From JBIOWF01 sp044868295 (GTDB taxonomy: Bacteria; Actinomycetota; Actinomycetes; Streptosporangiales; Streptosporangiaceae), in the NCBI GenBank assembly GCA_044868295.1, contig JBIOWF010000185.1, forward strand, positions 1 to 35,721: 35,721 nucleotides of DNA, given 5' to 3'. A model generated the notes under the pieces. The model saw only the letters and a program-made list of their open reading frames with translations, was not told where the DNA came from and made no database searches. Below are positions 14,677-21,708 of this stretch, one piece after another. Numbering within the stretch: position 1 is the stretch's first letter; the number at the start of each line of letters is the position of its first letter. Position numbers and translations under genes: made by a program.

Positions 14677-16080
14677 CTACTCCGTTGAGATGAAGACGTT
14701 CTTGGTCTCGGTGAATGCGGTGAGGGCGTCGGGGCCGAGCTCCCGGCCGAGGCCGGACTGCTTGAAGCCGCCGAACGGGGTCCAGTAGCGCACGCTGGAG
14801 TGTGAGTTCACCGAGAGGTTGCCCGCCTCCACGGCGCGTGCCACCCGCAGCGCCCGCCCGACGTCTCGGGTCCAGATCGACCCCGAAAGGCCATATGTCG
14901 TGTCATTGGCGATCTGTACGGCATGAGCCTCGTTGTCGAACGGGACGACCGAGACCACCGGTCCGAAGATCTCCTCCGTGAAAGCCGTGTGGAAGCCCGC
15001 GTCGTACGCTCCGGCCGACGCCCCGCCCCCGTCGCCGGGCCAGATCGGGGCCGCGAGGACGGTCGGCGGGAACCAGAAGCCGGGACCGCCGGGGCACGAG
15101 CCCTCGGCGTACGGCACAGGCGATCCCGGCCCGGTGACGAACGACGCCACCCGGTCCCGGTGCTCCGCGCTGATCAGCGGACCCATCTGGTTGGCGGGAT
15201 CGAGCGGGTCCCCGACCGTCACGTCCCGTACGGCGCCCGCCAGCAGCGGGAGGAAATCCTCGTAGACGGAACGCTCCACGAGGATCCGCGACCGGGCGCA
15301 GCAATCCTGGCCGGAGTTGTCGAACACCGCCATCGGAGCCGCGGCGGCCGCCTTCTCCAGGTCGGAGTCCGCGAAGACGATGTTGGCGCTCTTGCCGCCG
15401 AGCTCCAGCGTGAGCCGCTTCACCTGGTTGGCGGCCTTCGCGGCGATGAGCTTGCCGACCTCGGTGGAGCCGGTGAAGACGATCTTCGCGACATCGGGAT
15501 GCTCGACCAGCCGGGCACCCGCGACCTCTCCGGCACCGGGCAGGACCTGGAGCACCCCCTCCGGGATTCCGGCTTCGAGGGCCAGCTCGGCCAGGCGGAG
15601 CGCGGTGAGCGGGGTCCACTCGGCGGGTTTCACGACCACCGTGTTGCCCGCCGCCAGCGCCGGGGCGACTCCCCAGGTCATGATGACCATGGGGAAGTTC
15701 CACGGCACGATCACCCCGACGACGCCCAGCGGTTCCTGGAAGGTGATGTTCACGCCGCCGGGCACGGGGATCTGCCTGCCGTGGTCACGCTCCGGCGCGC
15801 CCGCGTAGAAGTCGAGGACGTCGCGGACGTTCCCGGCCTCCCATCGGGCGTTGCCGATCGTGTGCCCGGCGTTGGCGATCTCCAGCTGGGCCAGCTCCTC
15901 GGCGTGGTCCTCCACTTTCCTGGCGAATCGCCGCAGCAGCCGGGCCCGGTCCCCGGGAGCGGTGGAACGCCATGTCGTGAAGGCGGCTCGCGCCCGCTCC
16001 ACGGCGCGGTCGATTTCGGCGGTGTCCGCCGGCTCGATTTCGGCGATCACTTCCTCGGTCGCCGGATTGACGATTTTCAC
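14677..16080 (-). CDS. Aldehyde dehydrogenase, NAD(P)+ dependent
   Basis: 467 residues. VPWNFP at 125-130 and KPAEWTP belong to the cofactor site. The general base is E226 in LTLELGGK and the nucleophile C260 in GQDC. EEIFGPV and the C-terminal PFGGFKQSGLGRELG are standard. About 20 extra Gly/Ala-rich residues (GDGGGASAGAYDAGF) sit just before EEIFGPV. GTG 16080 overlaps the stop of the ligase gene as GTGA, so the two are translationally coupled. The likely role is oxidation of a gamma-glutamyl aldehyde to the acid. Confidence 0.93.
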   Translation of the reverse strand: MKIVNPATEEVIAEIEPADTAEIDRAVERARAAFTTWRSTAPGDRARLLRRFARKVEDHAEELAQLEIANAGHTIGNARWEAGNVRDVLDFYAGAPERDHGRQIPVPGGVNITFQEPLGVVGVIVPWNFPMVIMTWGVAPALAAGNTVVVKPAEWTPLTALRLAELALEAGIPEGVLQVLPGAGEVAGARLVEHPDVAKIVFTGSTEVGKLIAAKAANQVKRLTLELGGKSANIVFADSDLEKAAAAAPMAVFDNSGQDCCARSRILVERSVYEDFLPLLAGAVRDVTVGDPLDPANQMGPLISAEHRDRVASFVTGPGSPVPYAEGSCPGGPGFWFPPTVLAAPIWPGDGGGASAGAYDAGFHTAFTEEIFGPVVSVVPFDNEAHAVQIANDTTYGLSGSIWTRDVGRALRVARAVEAGNLSVNSHSSVRYWTPFGGFKQSGLGRELGPDALTAFTETKNVFISTE

Positions 16081-17423
16081 AGTCGCTCGAACCCCCGGTA
16101 GAGCTCCCAGTCGGTGACCGCCGCGTCGAAAGCGGCCAGCTCGACCCGTGCGTAGTTGGTGTAGTGCTCGACGACGTCCTTGCCGAATGCGTCCTCGGCG
16201 ATCTCGGACCTCTCCCACAGGGCGAGCGCGTCCCGCAACGTGCTCGGGACGGTCTCGGCGCCCGAGACGTAGGCGTTCCCGCCGAAGGGCTCCTCCAGCG
16301 GCAGCTCGGCGTCGATTCCCCGCAGCCCGGCGGCGATCAGCGCCGACACCGCCAGGTAGGGGTTCACGTCGCCGCCCGGCACCCGGTTCTCGATCCGCAG
16401 TGACGGCCCGTGACCGACCAGGCGCAGCGAGCAGGTCCGGTTGTCGATGCCCCACTTGACGGCGGTGGGGGCGAACGAGCCCTCGACGTACCGCTTGTAG
16501 GAGTTGATGTTCGGCGCGTAGAACAGCGTCATCTCGCGCATCGCGGCGAGCTGCCCGGCGATGAAGTGCTGCCCGATCTTCGACAGTCCGTACGGCTCCC
16601 GCCCGGCCATCACCGGCGTTCCGTCCTCGTCGCGCAGGGAGATGTGGATGTGGCAGGAGTTGCCTTCACGCTGGTTGGGCTTGGCCATGAAGGTGATCGC
16701 CATGCCGTCCTGGGCGGCGATCTCCTTGGCGCCGTTCTTGTAGATCGAGTGGTTGTCGCACGTCGCCAGGGCGTCGGTGTAGCGGAAGGCGATCTCGTGC
16801 TGGCCGAGGTTGCACTCGCCCTTCGCCGACTCGACGTAGAGGCCCGCCCCCTCCATCCCCAGGCGGATCTTCCTCAGCAGCGGTTCGACGCGGGCGGTGC
16901 CCAGCAGCGAGTAGTCGACGTTGTAGAGGTTCGCCGGCGACAGGTCGCGGTAGCCCTTCTGCCAGGCGTTCTCGTAGGTGTCGTTGTAGACGCAGAACTC
17001 CAGCTCGGTCCCGACGAACGCGGTCCAGCCCCGCTCGGCGAGCTTCGCGATCTGCCTTTTCAGGATCTGCCGTGGGGAGGGGACGACGTCCGACCCGTCC
17101 TCCCAGACCAGGTCGGCCAGCAGCATGGCCGTACCCTCCTGCCAGGGCACCCGGCGCAGCGTGGCGAGGTCGGGCTTCATCACGAAGTCCCCGTACCCGC
17201 GCTCCCACGAGGACATGGCGTATCCGCCCACGGTGTTCATGTCGACGTCCACCGCGAGGAGGTAGTTGCACCCCTCGGCCGCGTGGCTCAGCACCTCCTC
17301 CAGGAAGTACCGCGCGGAGAGCCGCTTTCCCTGGAGCCGGCCCTGCATGTCCGTGACGGCCAGCAGGACGGTGTCCACCCGGCCTGCGTCGATCTCGACG
17401 CGAAGCTGCTCGACGGTCAGCAC
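16077..17423 (-). CDS. Glutamine synthetase-like gamma-glutamyl amine ligase (GlnA3/GlnA4 type)
   Basis: 448 residues from GTG 17423, chosen because AGGAGG ends 4 nt before it; ATG 17444 is an alternative. Glutamine synthetase motifs are present: TELEFCVY, ESAKGECNLGQHEI, CHIHISL and PTAVKWGIDNRTCSLR followed by RIENRVPGGDVNPYLA. The loop and partner genes differ from nitrogen-assimilating GlnA. It should ligate glutamate to an amine using ATP. Streptomyces relatives act on polyamines (GlnA3) or ethanolamine (GlnA4). An SDR instead of an amine oxidase or transaminase in the same operon favours ethanolamine. It is first in the operon and divergent from a GntR/FadR regulator. Confidence 0.88.
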   Translation of the reverse strand: MLTVEQLRVEIDAGRVDTVLLAVTDMQGRLQGKRLSARYFLEEVLSHAAEGCNYLLAVDVDMNTVGGYAMSSWERGYGDFVMKPDLATLRRVPWQEGTAMLLADLVWEDGSDVVPSPRQILKRQIAKLAERGWTAFVGTELEFCVYNDTYENAWQKGYRDLSPANLYNVDYSLLGTARVEPLLRKIRLGMEGAGLYVESAKGECNLGQHEIAFRYTDALATCDNHSIYKNGAKEIAAQDGMAITFMAKPNQREGNSCHIHISLRDEDGTPVMAGREPYGLSKIGQHFIAGQLAAMREMTLFYAPNINSYKRYVEGSFAPTAVKWGIDNRTCSLRLVGHGPSLRIENRVPGGDVNPYLAVSALIAAGLRGIDAELPLEEPFGGNAYVSGAETVPSTLRDALALWERSEIAEDAFGKDVVEHYTNYARVELAAFDAAVTDWELYRGFERL

Positions 17424-17453
17424 ACCGCCTCCTGTCATCGGCATCAGTTAAAA

Positions 17454-17537
17454 GTCTGGAATCAGACCATTGGAAGGCATGGAAGCACCAGGCCTGCCTC
17501 CTCGTCAACAATGCTCTTTGGGCTAACCTCAGGCCAA
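17454..17537. promoter_or_regulatory. Candidate operators between the ligase operon and its divergent regulator
   Basis: GTCTG-GAAT-CAGAC (17454-17467) is a perfect 5-bp palindrome about 30 bp upstream of the ligase start. TTGGGCTAACCTCAGGCCAA (17518-17537) is an imperfect palindrome in mid-region. Either could bind the FadR-type regulator encoded to the right; neither has been compared with other genomes. Confidence 0.4.
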
Positions 17538-17615
17538 TGAGAGTGTGAGTAAGCGGGTCTGTCCACGGCGCACAGCCGATCGGCGGGGCGCCCGGGCGCC
17601 CGGAACGGGAAGAAC

Positions 17616-18536
17616 GTGATGGGAAGCACTCCCGCGGACGCGCCTGAACCTGCGTACACGGGGCCGCGGCCCGGTTCGGGCCTGGTGGGGGCTTCTGCGG
17701 ATGTGCCGGCCGAGGGATCCGGGTCCAGGGCGCGGCGGCCCGGTTCGGGCCTGGTGGGGGCTTCTGCGGATGCGTCTGCCGAAGGATCCGCGTCCAAGGC
17801 GCGGCGGACCGGCCCGGGTGTCATGGGGCCCGTCTCGTTGCTCCGGCCGGTCCGGGCCGGCAACGCCTTCGAGGAGACGGTCGAGCGATTACTGCAGACG
17901 ATCAAGCTCGGTGTCGTCGCCCACGGCGAGAAGCTCCCTCCTGAGCGCGAGCTCGCCGCCCAGCTGGGCATCAGCCGCGTCACCCTCCGCGAGGCGATCC
18001 GCGCCCTGCAGGACGCCGGCTACCTCGACGTACGGCGAGGCCGGTACGGCGGGGCCTTCGTGGTCTACGAGCCGCCGAACCCGCGCACGGACGACCTGCG
18101 CCGCGCGGTGAACGAGATGGGCCAGAGCGATCTGGAGGACGCACTTACCTTCCGGATGGCCGTCGAGTGCGGCGCGGTGCAGGTCCTCGCCTGTACGGAG
18201 CTCGGTTCGGAGCAGCGAGCGACCCTCGCCCACCGGCTGGCCGAGGTGAACGAGGCCGCGCCCGGCGACTACCGCCGCCTCGACACCGCGTTCCACCTGG
18301 CCATCGCCGAGCTCACCGGGTCGGCGTTGCTCGCGGGCGCGTGCGCGGACGCCAGGCTGAGGGTGACCGACCTGCTCAACGCCATCCCGGTGCTGCGTCC
18401 CAACATCCAGCACGCCGCCGTCCAGCATGCCGCCATCGTCGCCGCGATCCTCGCCCGTGATCCCGACGGAGCCCGCCGAGCGGTCGCCGAACACCTGGAG
18501 GGTACGGCGGCGCTGCTGCGCGGCTTCCTCGCATAG
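17616..18536 (+). CDS. GntR-family (FadR subfamily) transcriptional regulator with duplicated N-terminal extension
   Basis: 306 residues from GTG 17616 (ATG 17619 is equally possible). The winged helix covers about 85-150 (FEETVERLLQTIKLG, KLPPERELAAQLGISRVTLREAIRAL, then RRGRYGGAFV). The C-terminal FCD-type helical ligand domain follows, with FRMAVECGAV, DTAFHLAIAELTGS and QHAAIVAAIL. The first about 70 residues are Pro/Gly/Ala-rich and contain two copies of a 23-residue unit (PGSGLVGASAD...), so a shorter protein from ATG 17823 is possible, though that site lacks a Shine-Dalgarno. It probably controls the divergent gamma-glutamyl operon, like EpuRII beside glnA4 in Streptomyces (from memory). 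Confidence 0.87.
   Translation: MMGSTPADAPEPAYTGPRPGSGLVGASADVPAEGSGSRARRPGSGLVGASADASAEGSASKARRTGPGVMGPVSLLRPVRAGNAFEETVERLLQTIKLGVVAHGEKLPPERELAAQLGISRVTLREAIRALQDAGYLDVRRGRYGGAFVVYEPPNPRTDDLRRAVNEMGQSDLEDALTFRMAVECGAVQVLACTELGSEQRATLAHRLAEVNEAAPGDYRRLDTAFHLAIAELTGSALLAGACADARLRVTDLLNAIPVLRPNIQHAAVQHAAIVAAILARDPDGARRAVAEHLEGTAALLRGFLA
17666..17803. repeat. 69-bp tandem duplication in the regulator gene
   Basis: Units 17666-17734 and 17735-17803 both begin GCGGCCCGGTTCGGGCCTGG and are nearly identical for their first 45 bases. The length is 23 codons, so the frame is kept. Confidence 0.9.
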
Positions 18537-18658
18537 CGCCGCCGGTTTGTCGCGGGAGCCGGGTGCGCGGATGCCGTACCTCACGGCGTCGGGGGTGGTG
18601 GCGGGAGGCGGCGCGCGGATGCGGTGCCGCATGCCGGTGGCTTTCCGCCCAGGACTTC

Positions 18659-18703
18659 CGTTTTCCGCGCTCCCGTTTTCCGCGCTCCCGTTTTCCGCGC
18701 TCC
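18659..18703. repeat. 15-bp tandem repeat CGTTTTCCGCGCTCC, three units
   Basis: Three exact copies at 18659, 18674 and 18689 are followed by a degraded copy. They lie in the 297-bp stretch between the regulator and the membrane protein, in which no gene is recognised. Confidence 0.92.
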
Positions 18704-18833
18704 CGTTTCCAGGGCTTCGGTTTCGCGAGGGTCCGGCGGGGTTGGTCCGGCGGCGGATGGCGTGCCGCACCCGGGTCGCTTCCTCTCAAAGCGGTGTGCT
18801 TCTCCCCGTAGCATCGGTAGCGGGGACGTGCAC

Positions 18834-19616
18834 ATGGGCGACTGGCTGCAAGAACGTATCGTCGACACCCACCGGCTGCCACTTTTCTGCTTCTTCGTGG
18901 CGCTGATCGTGGCGTTCGTCTTCACGCGCATCAACGTCCGGCTGATCCGGGCACGGGTGTGGTGGTTCAGGAACGTCAACGTGGGCGAGATGCACATCCA
19001 CCACGTCGTCTTCGGTGTCGTGCTCATGCTGCTCGGCGGCGTCGCCGGCCTGATCGTCTCGGAGATCTCCACAGGCTGGTACGCCTTCACCGCGGCGGTC
19101 TTCGGCGTCGGCGCCGCTCTCGTTCTGGATGAGTTCGCCCTGATTCTGCACCTGAGAGACGTCTACTGGGCCAAGGAGGGCCGCACCTCCGTCGACGCCG
19201 TCTTCGTCGCGGTCGCGGCGACCGCTCTGCTCCTGCTCGGCCTGCGCCCGCTCGGCTGGGATGACTCCGACGGCACTCCGGAGGGCCGCTGGATCGCGGT
19301 GGGGTTCCTCGTCGTGAATCTGGCCTTCGCGGTGATCACGCTGCTCAAGGGCAAGATCTGGAGCGGCCTGCTGGGCCTGTTCGTGCCGCTGTTCGTCTAC
19401 GTCGGAGCGGTGCGGCTCGCCCGGCCAGGGTCGCCGTGGGCGCGCTGGTTCTACTCCGAGGTGGCGAGAAGGCCCAAGCCGAGGCGCATGGCGAAAGCCG
19501 TACACCGGGAGGAGCGCTGGCGGCGGCCGGTCATCCGAGCGAAGATCGCATTCCAGGAGTTCGTGTCCGGCCGCCATGACCTCCCACAGCCGCAAAGGCG
19601 CGTACATCGCGGATAG
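18834..19616 (+). CDS. Polytopic membrane protein of unknown function
   Basis: 260 residues from ATG 18834; GTG 18828 is an alternative. Upstream in-frame codons run through the 15-bp repeats and were not counted. About six hydrophobic segments: LPLFCFFVALIVAFVF, the HIHHVVFGVVLMLLGGVAG region, FTAAVFGVGAALVLDEFAL, VFVAVAATALLLL, WIAVGFLVVNLAFAVITL and GLLGLFVPLFVYVGAV. Conserved-looking polar motifs inside or near membranes are MHIHH and LDEFALILHL, suggestive of a metal or proton site, but I cannot name the family. The C-terminal tail is basic and cytosolic. Promoter signals are unclear. Confidence 0.72.
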   Translation: MGDWLQERIVDTHRLPLFCFFVALIVAFVFTRINVRLIRARVWWFRNVNVGEMHIHHVVFGVVLMLLGGVAGLIVSEISTGWYAFTAAVFGVGAALVLDEFALILHLRDVYWAKEGRTSVDAVFVAVAATALLLLGLRPLGWDDSDGTPEGRWIAVGFLVVNLAFAVITLLKGKIWSGLLGLFVPLFVYVGAVRLARPGSPWARWFYSEVARRPKPRRMAKAVHREERWRRPVIRAKIAFQEFVSGRHDLPQPQRRVHRG

Positions 19617-19686
19617 CGTCCGTATGAATTCAAAGAGTGACATATGGGTATTTCTCTATGTAGTCGTTCCCGCAGGAGGCGGCCAC

Positions 19687-19881
19687 ATGGAGTCACGCGA
19701 AGAGTTCAGGTTCCAGGAGATGGCCGCTCAGCTGAAGCAGGAGACAGGCCGGTTGACAGACGATCGGCTGCTGGAGGCCGAGGGCCGTACCGAGGAGGCG
19801 GAAGCCCGCCTGTGCGCGACGTGGCATGAGATCGTCATTGCCGTCCGACGGCTCCGGCAGATGTACGGCGCGCCGCTGTAA
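19687..19881 (+). CDS. Small charged helical protein, unknown
   Basis: 64 residues from ATG 19687, with AGGAGG 7 nt upstream. The sequence is acidic and predicted helical (EFRFQEMAAQLKQETG, then EAEGRTEEAEARL), ending LRQMYGAPL. No signal peptide or membrane segment is seen. It is not recognised as a known family. The good ribosome-binding site and coding bias support it being real. Confidence 0.55.
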   Translation: MESREEFRFQEMAAQLKQETGRLTDDRLLEAEGRTEEAEARLCATWHEIVIAVRRLRQMYGAPL

Positions 19882-19896
19882 GCAGCCCGGAAATCC

Positions 19897-20035
19897 AGCT
19901 CGGGTAACCGGCCCGGATAACCGGCCCGGATAACCAGTTCGGTAACCGGCCCGGATAACCGGCTTGGGTAACCAGTTCGGGTAACCGGCTTGGGTAACCA
20001 GTTCGGGCAAGTGGCTTGGGTGAGCGGCTCGCGTC
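19897..20035. repeat. 13-bp tandem array of about ten units
   Basis: Alternating units such as CCCGGATAACCGG, CTTGGGTAACCAG and TTCGGGTAACCGG share the core GGTAACC and fill the spacer before the AbiEii-like gene. Units at the right end are degraded (CAAGTGG, TGAGCGG). The units are adjacent, without unique spacers, so this is not a CRISPR array. Confidence 0.88.
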
Positions 20036-20103
20036 GCGGGTGAGGCGAACGGCATGTGGTCAGTGCGAGCTCACTCCCAGTGAAATCGGCATACTGGTTG
20101 TGT

Positions 20104-20841
20104 ATGTGTGGTGCCGCCTTTCCCACCGACGAAGGGGTTGGCCACATAGTGGGGCTGCCGCCGTTCCACCTCCGCCTGATCCAGGACGCTCGTCCGGTCT
20201 GCGAGCGCTTCGGCCTATTGCTCGCCGGTGGCTACGCGCTGAGAGCGCACGGCTTCACCGACCGGCCGAGCTCGAACATCAATTTCGCGACGTCCGGCGA
20301 GAAACCGCTGCCGGAGCTCGTCGCAGAACTGGTCGCCGAATTCCAGCGGCGCGGGCTCACGGTCGAGGTGCTCGACACTTCGCCGCGGCTGGGCAGACTC
20401 GTCGTCACCGACGAGATCGGCGGCCAGACGTGCGAGGTCGACCTGATGTGGGAAGCCCTCCAGGATCAGCCCGCGTTCCTTGACCTGTGCCCGGCGGTGG
20501 GTGTAGACGACGCCGTCGGCCTCAAGGTCCGAGCGCTGCACGGCAGAGGCCTGCCGCGTGACTTCATCGACGTCGCGTCCGTCTCCGAGCTGTACGGCTT
20601 CCGCCGCCTGGAACAACTCGGCGCCGCACACGCCGACGAATGGCGACTGGAAGACCTGCTCCAGCGGTTGGAGGCGGTGGACCTCCTCTCAGAGGAGGCC
20701 TTCACGGCGTACGGCCTGGACGAGGACCGGATCCGCGCCGTCCGCCGTTTCGCCTACGCCTGGGCGGAGGACATCGGCCTGCGCCGGGTCGAAGACGGCG
20801 ACATCGAATACGACCCCTTCGACACCCCAGAACCCGACTGA
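20104..20841 (+). CDS. AbiEii/AbiGii-type nucleotidyltransferase (toxin family) with NxN in place of DxD
   Basis: 245 residues from ATG 20104; GTG 20149 would give a start closer to relatives. The motif LLLAGGYALRAHG at 38-50 is the nucleotidyltransferase G-G-x-A block, followed by DRPSSNINFAT. In the family this position is normally DRPS/T-x-D-x-D. Here both metal-binding aspartates are asparagines (N58, N60). The third acid may be D in CEVDLMW. AbiEii toxins are type IV systems paired with an AbiEi antitoxin, but no AbiEi gene is adjacent. It could be a catalytically dead relative, a regulator, or use other residues. Confidence 0.75.
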   Translation: MCGAAFPTDEGVGHIVGLPPFHLRLIQDARPVCERFGLLLAGGYALRAHGFTDRPSSNINFATSGEKPLPELVAELVAEFQRRGLTVEVLDTSPRLGRLVVTDEIGGQTCEVDLMWEALQDQPAFLDLCPAVGVDDAVGLKVRALHGRGLPRDFIDVASVSELYGFRRLEQLGAAHADEWRLEDLLQRLEAVDLLSEEAFTAYGLDEDRIRAVRRFAYAWAEDIGLRRVEDGDIEYDPFDTPEPD

Positions 20842-20984
20842 TCAGCTGTCCCGGCCTTCTGAGGCTGAGGCACTGACGAAGTCGAACTGCTCGGGCGGGC
20901 TCATCGCCATCGGCGCCGTCGAACCCGAACTTGCGCCAGGCAACCTGGTCCGCGTTATGCGACTCCTAGTGGCATACTCGACAC

Positions 20985-21227
20985 ATGGCCCTACCACAGC
21001 CCGCGGACCCGACGATCAAGAAGTCGGTGACGCTCCGACGTTCCCTCGCCGAGGAGATCGAGAGCCGGACCGGTCCCCGGGGGTTCTCCCGCTTCGTCGA
21101 CCAGGCCGCCGAGTACGGTTTGGCGTTGCTGAAGGCCGAGGAGATTGTCGCCGATCATGAGCGCAGGGTCGGCCCGCTGTCCGATGAGGTCCTGGACGAG
21201 GCCAGGCGGGCGTGGTCCGGAGAGTAA
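20985..21227 (+). CDS. RHH-type antitoxin of a PIN toxin pair
   Basis: 80 residues. KKSVTLRRSLAEEIESRTGPRGFSRFVDQA shows the short beta strand and two helices of a ribbon-helix-helix DNA-binding domain, followed by an acidic tail (EEIVADHERRVGPLSDEV) suited to toxin neutralisation. No Shine-Dalgarno precedes ATG 20985. A CATACT hexamer at 20973-20978 sits 6 nt upstream, which suggests a leaderless transcript. It overlaps the toxin start, the classic VapBC layout. Confidence 0.75.
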   Translation: MALPQPADPTIKKSVTLRRSLAEEIESRTGPRGFSRFVDQAAEYGLALLKAEEIVADHERRVGPLSDEVLDEARRAWSGE

Positions 21228-21661
21228 GGCGCACAGAGGTTCCGTTCCCCACGCCGTTGTTCGTGCTGGACGCCCAGCCCTTCTCCCTGCTCGGTGAGGA
21301 CGATCCCAAGGTCGTGGCCCGAATCGCTGTTGCCCGGCAGGAAGGGTTCATCCCGGCGATCAGCGCCGTGACGCTCGCCGAGGTGCGCCGCACAGGAGTG
21401 GTCGGAAGGCGTCTCATCTGGCAGCGGGCGCATCTGACTGTCCTGCCGGCGACCGAAGCGGTCGCGGACCTCGCCGGGCTTCTACTGCAGGACGCAGGGT
21501 TGGATGGGCACGAGTGTGTCGTGGACGCCTTGGTCGTGGCCTCCGCGGCGACGGGCAGTGGCCCGGCTAAAGTGGCCTCCATCGACGGCTCGCATGTTCC
21601 CAAGCTGATCGGCGCTGCCAGGCTCAGACGTGATTCGCCGATCGGATGGGTGCCGGTCTGA
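21212..21661 (+). CDS. PIN-domain toxin (VapC-like)
   Basis: 149 residues from GTG 21212, overlapping the antitoxin by 16 bp. Acidic PIN residues are D20 (FVLDAQ), E57 (LAEVRR), D105 (ECVVDALVVASA) and D125 (ASIDG), the expected four-acid Mg2+ site of a ribonuclease. A start further in is possible, since the first 14 residues look non-conserved. It should cleave RNA when the antitoxin is degraded. It is convergent with the NiCoT gene. Confidence 0.78.
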   Translation: MVRRVRRTEVPFPTPLFVLDAQPFSLLGEDDPKVVARIAVARQEGFIPAISAVTLAEVRRTGVVGRRLIWQRAHLTVLPATEAVADLAGLLLQDAGLDGHECVVDALVVASAATGSGPAKVASIDGSHVPKLIGAARLRRDSPIGWVPV

Positions 21662-21708
21662 CCTGGCTGGCCGTGGCGTCGCCGAAGGCGTAGGAGCGTG
21701 GAAACGAA

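Noticed and set aside
14677..16455. Longer aldehyde dehydrogenase start inside the ligase gene
   Set aside because: The first 125 codons are antiframe reading of the ligase. GTG 16080 gives the normal family start and a GTGA overlap.
19897..20035. Possible CRISPR array
   Set aside because: Units are 13 bp and directly adjacent without unique spacers, and no cas gene is near.
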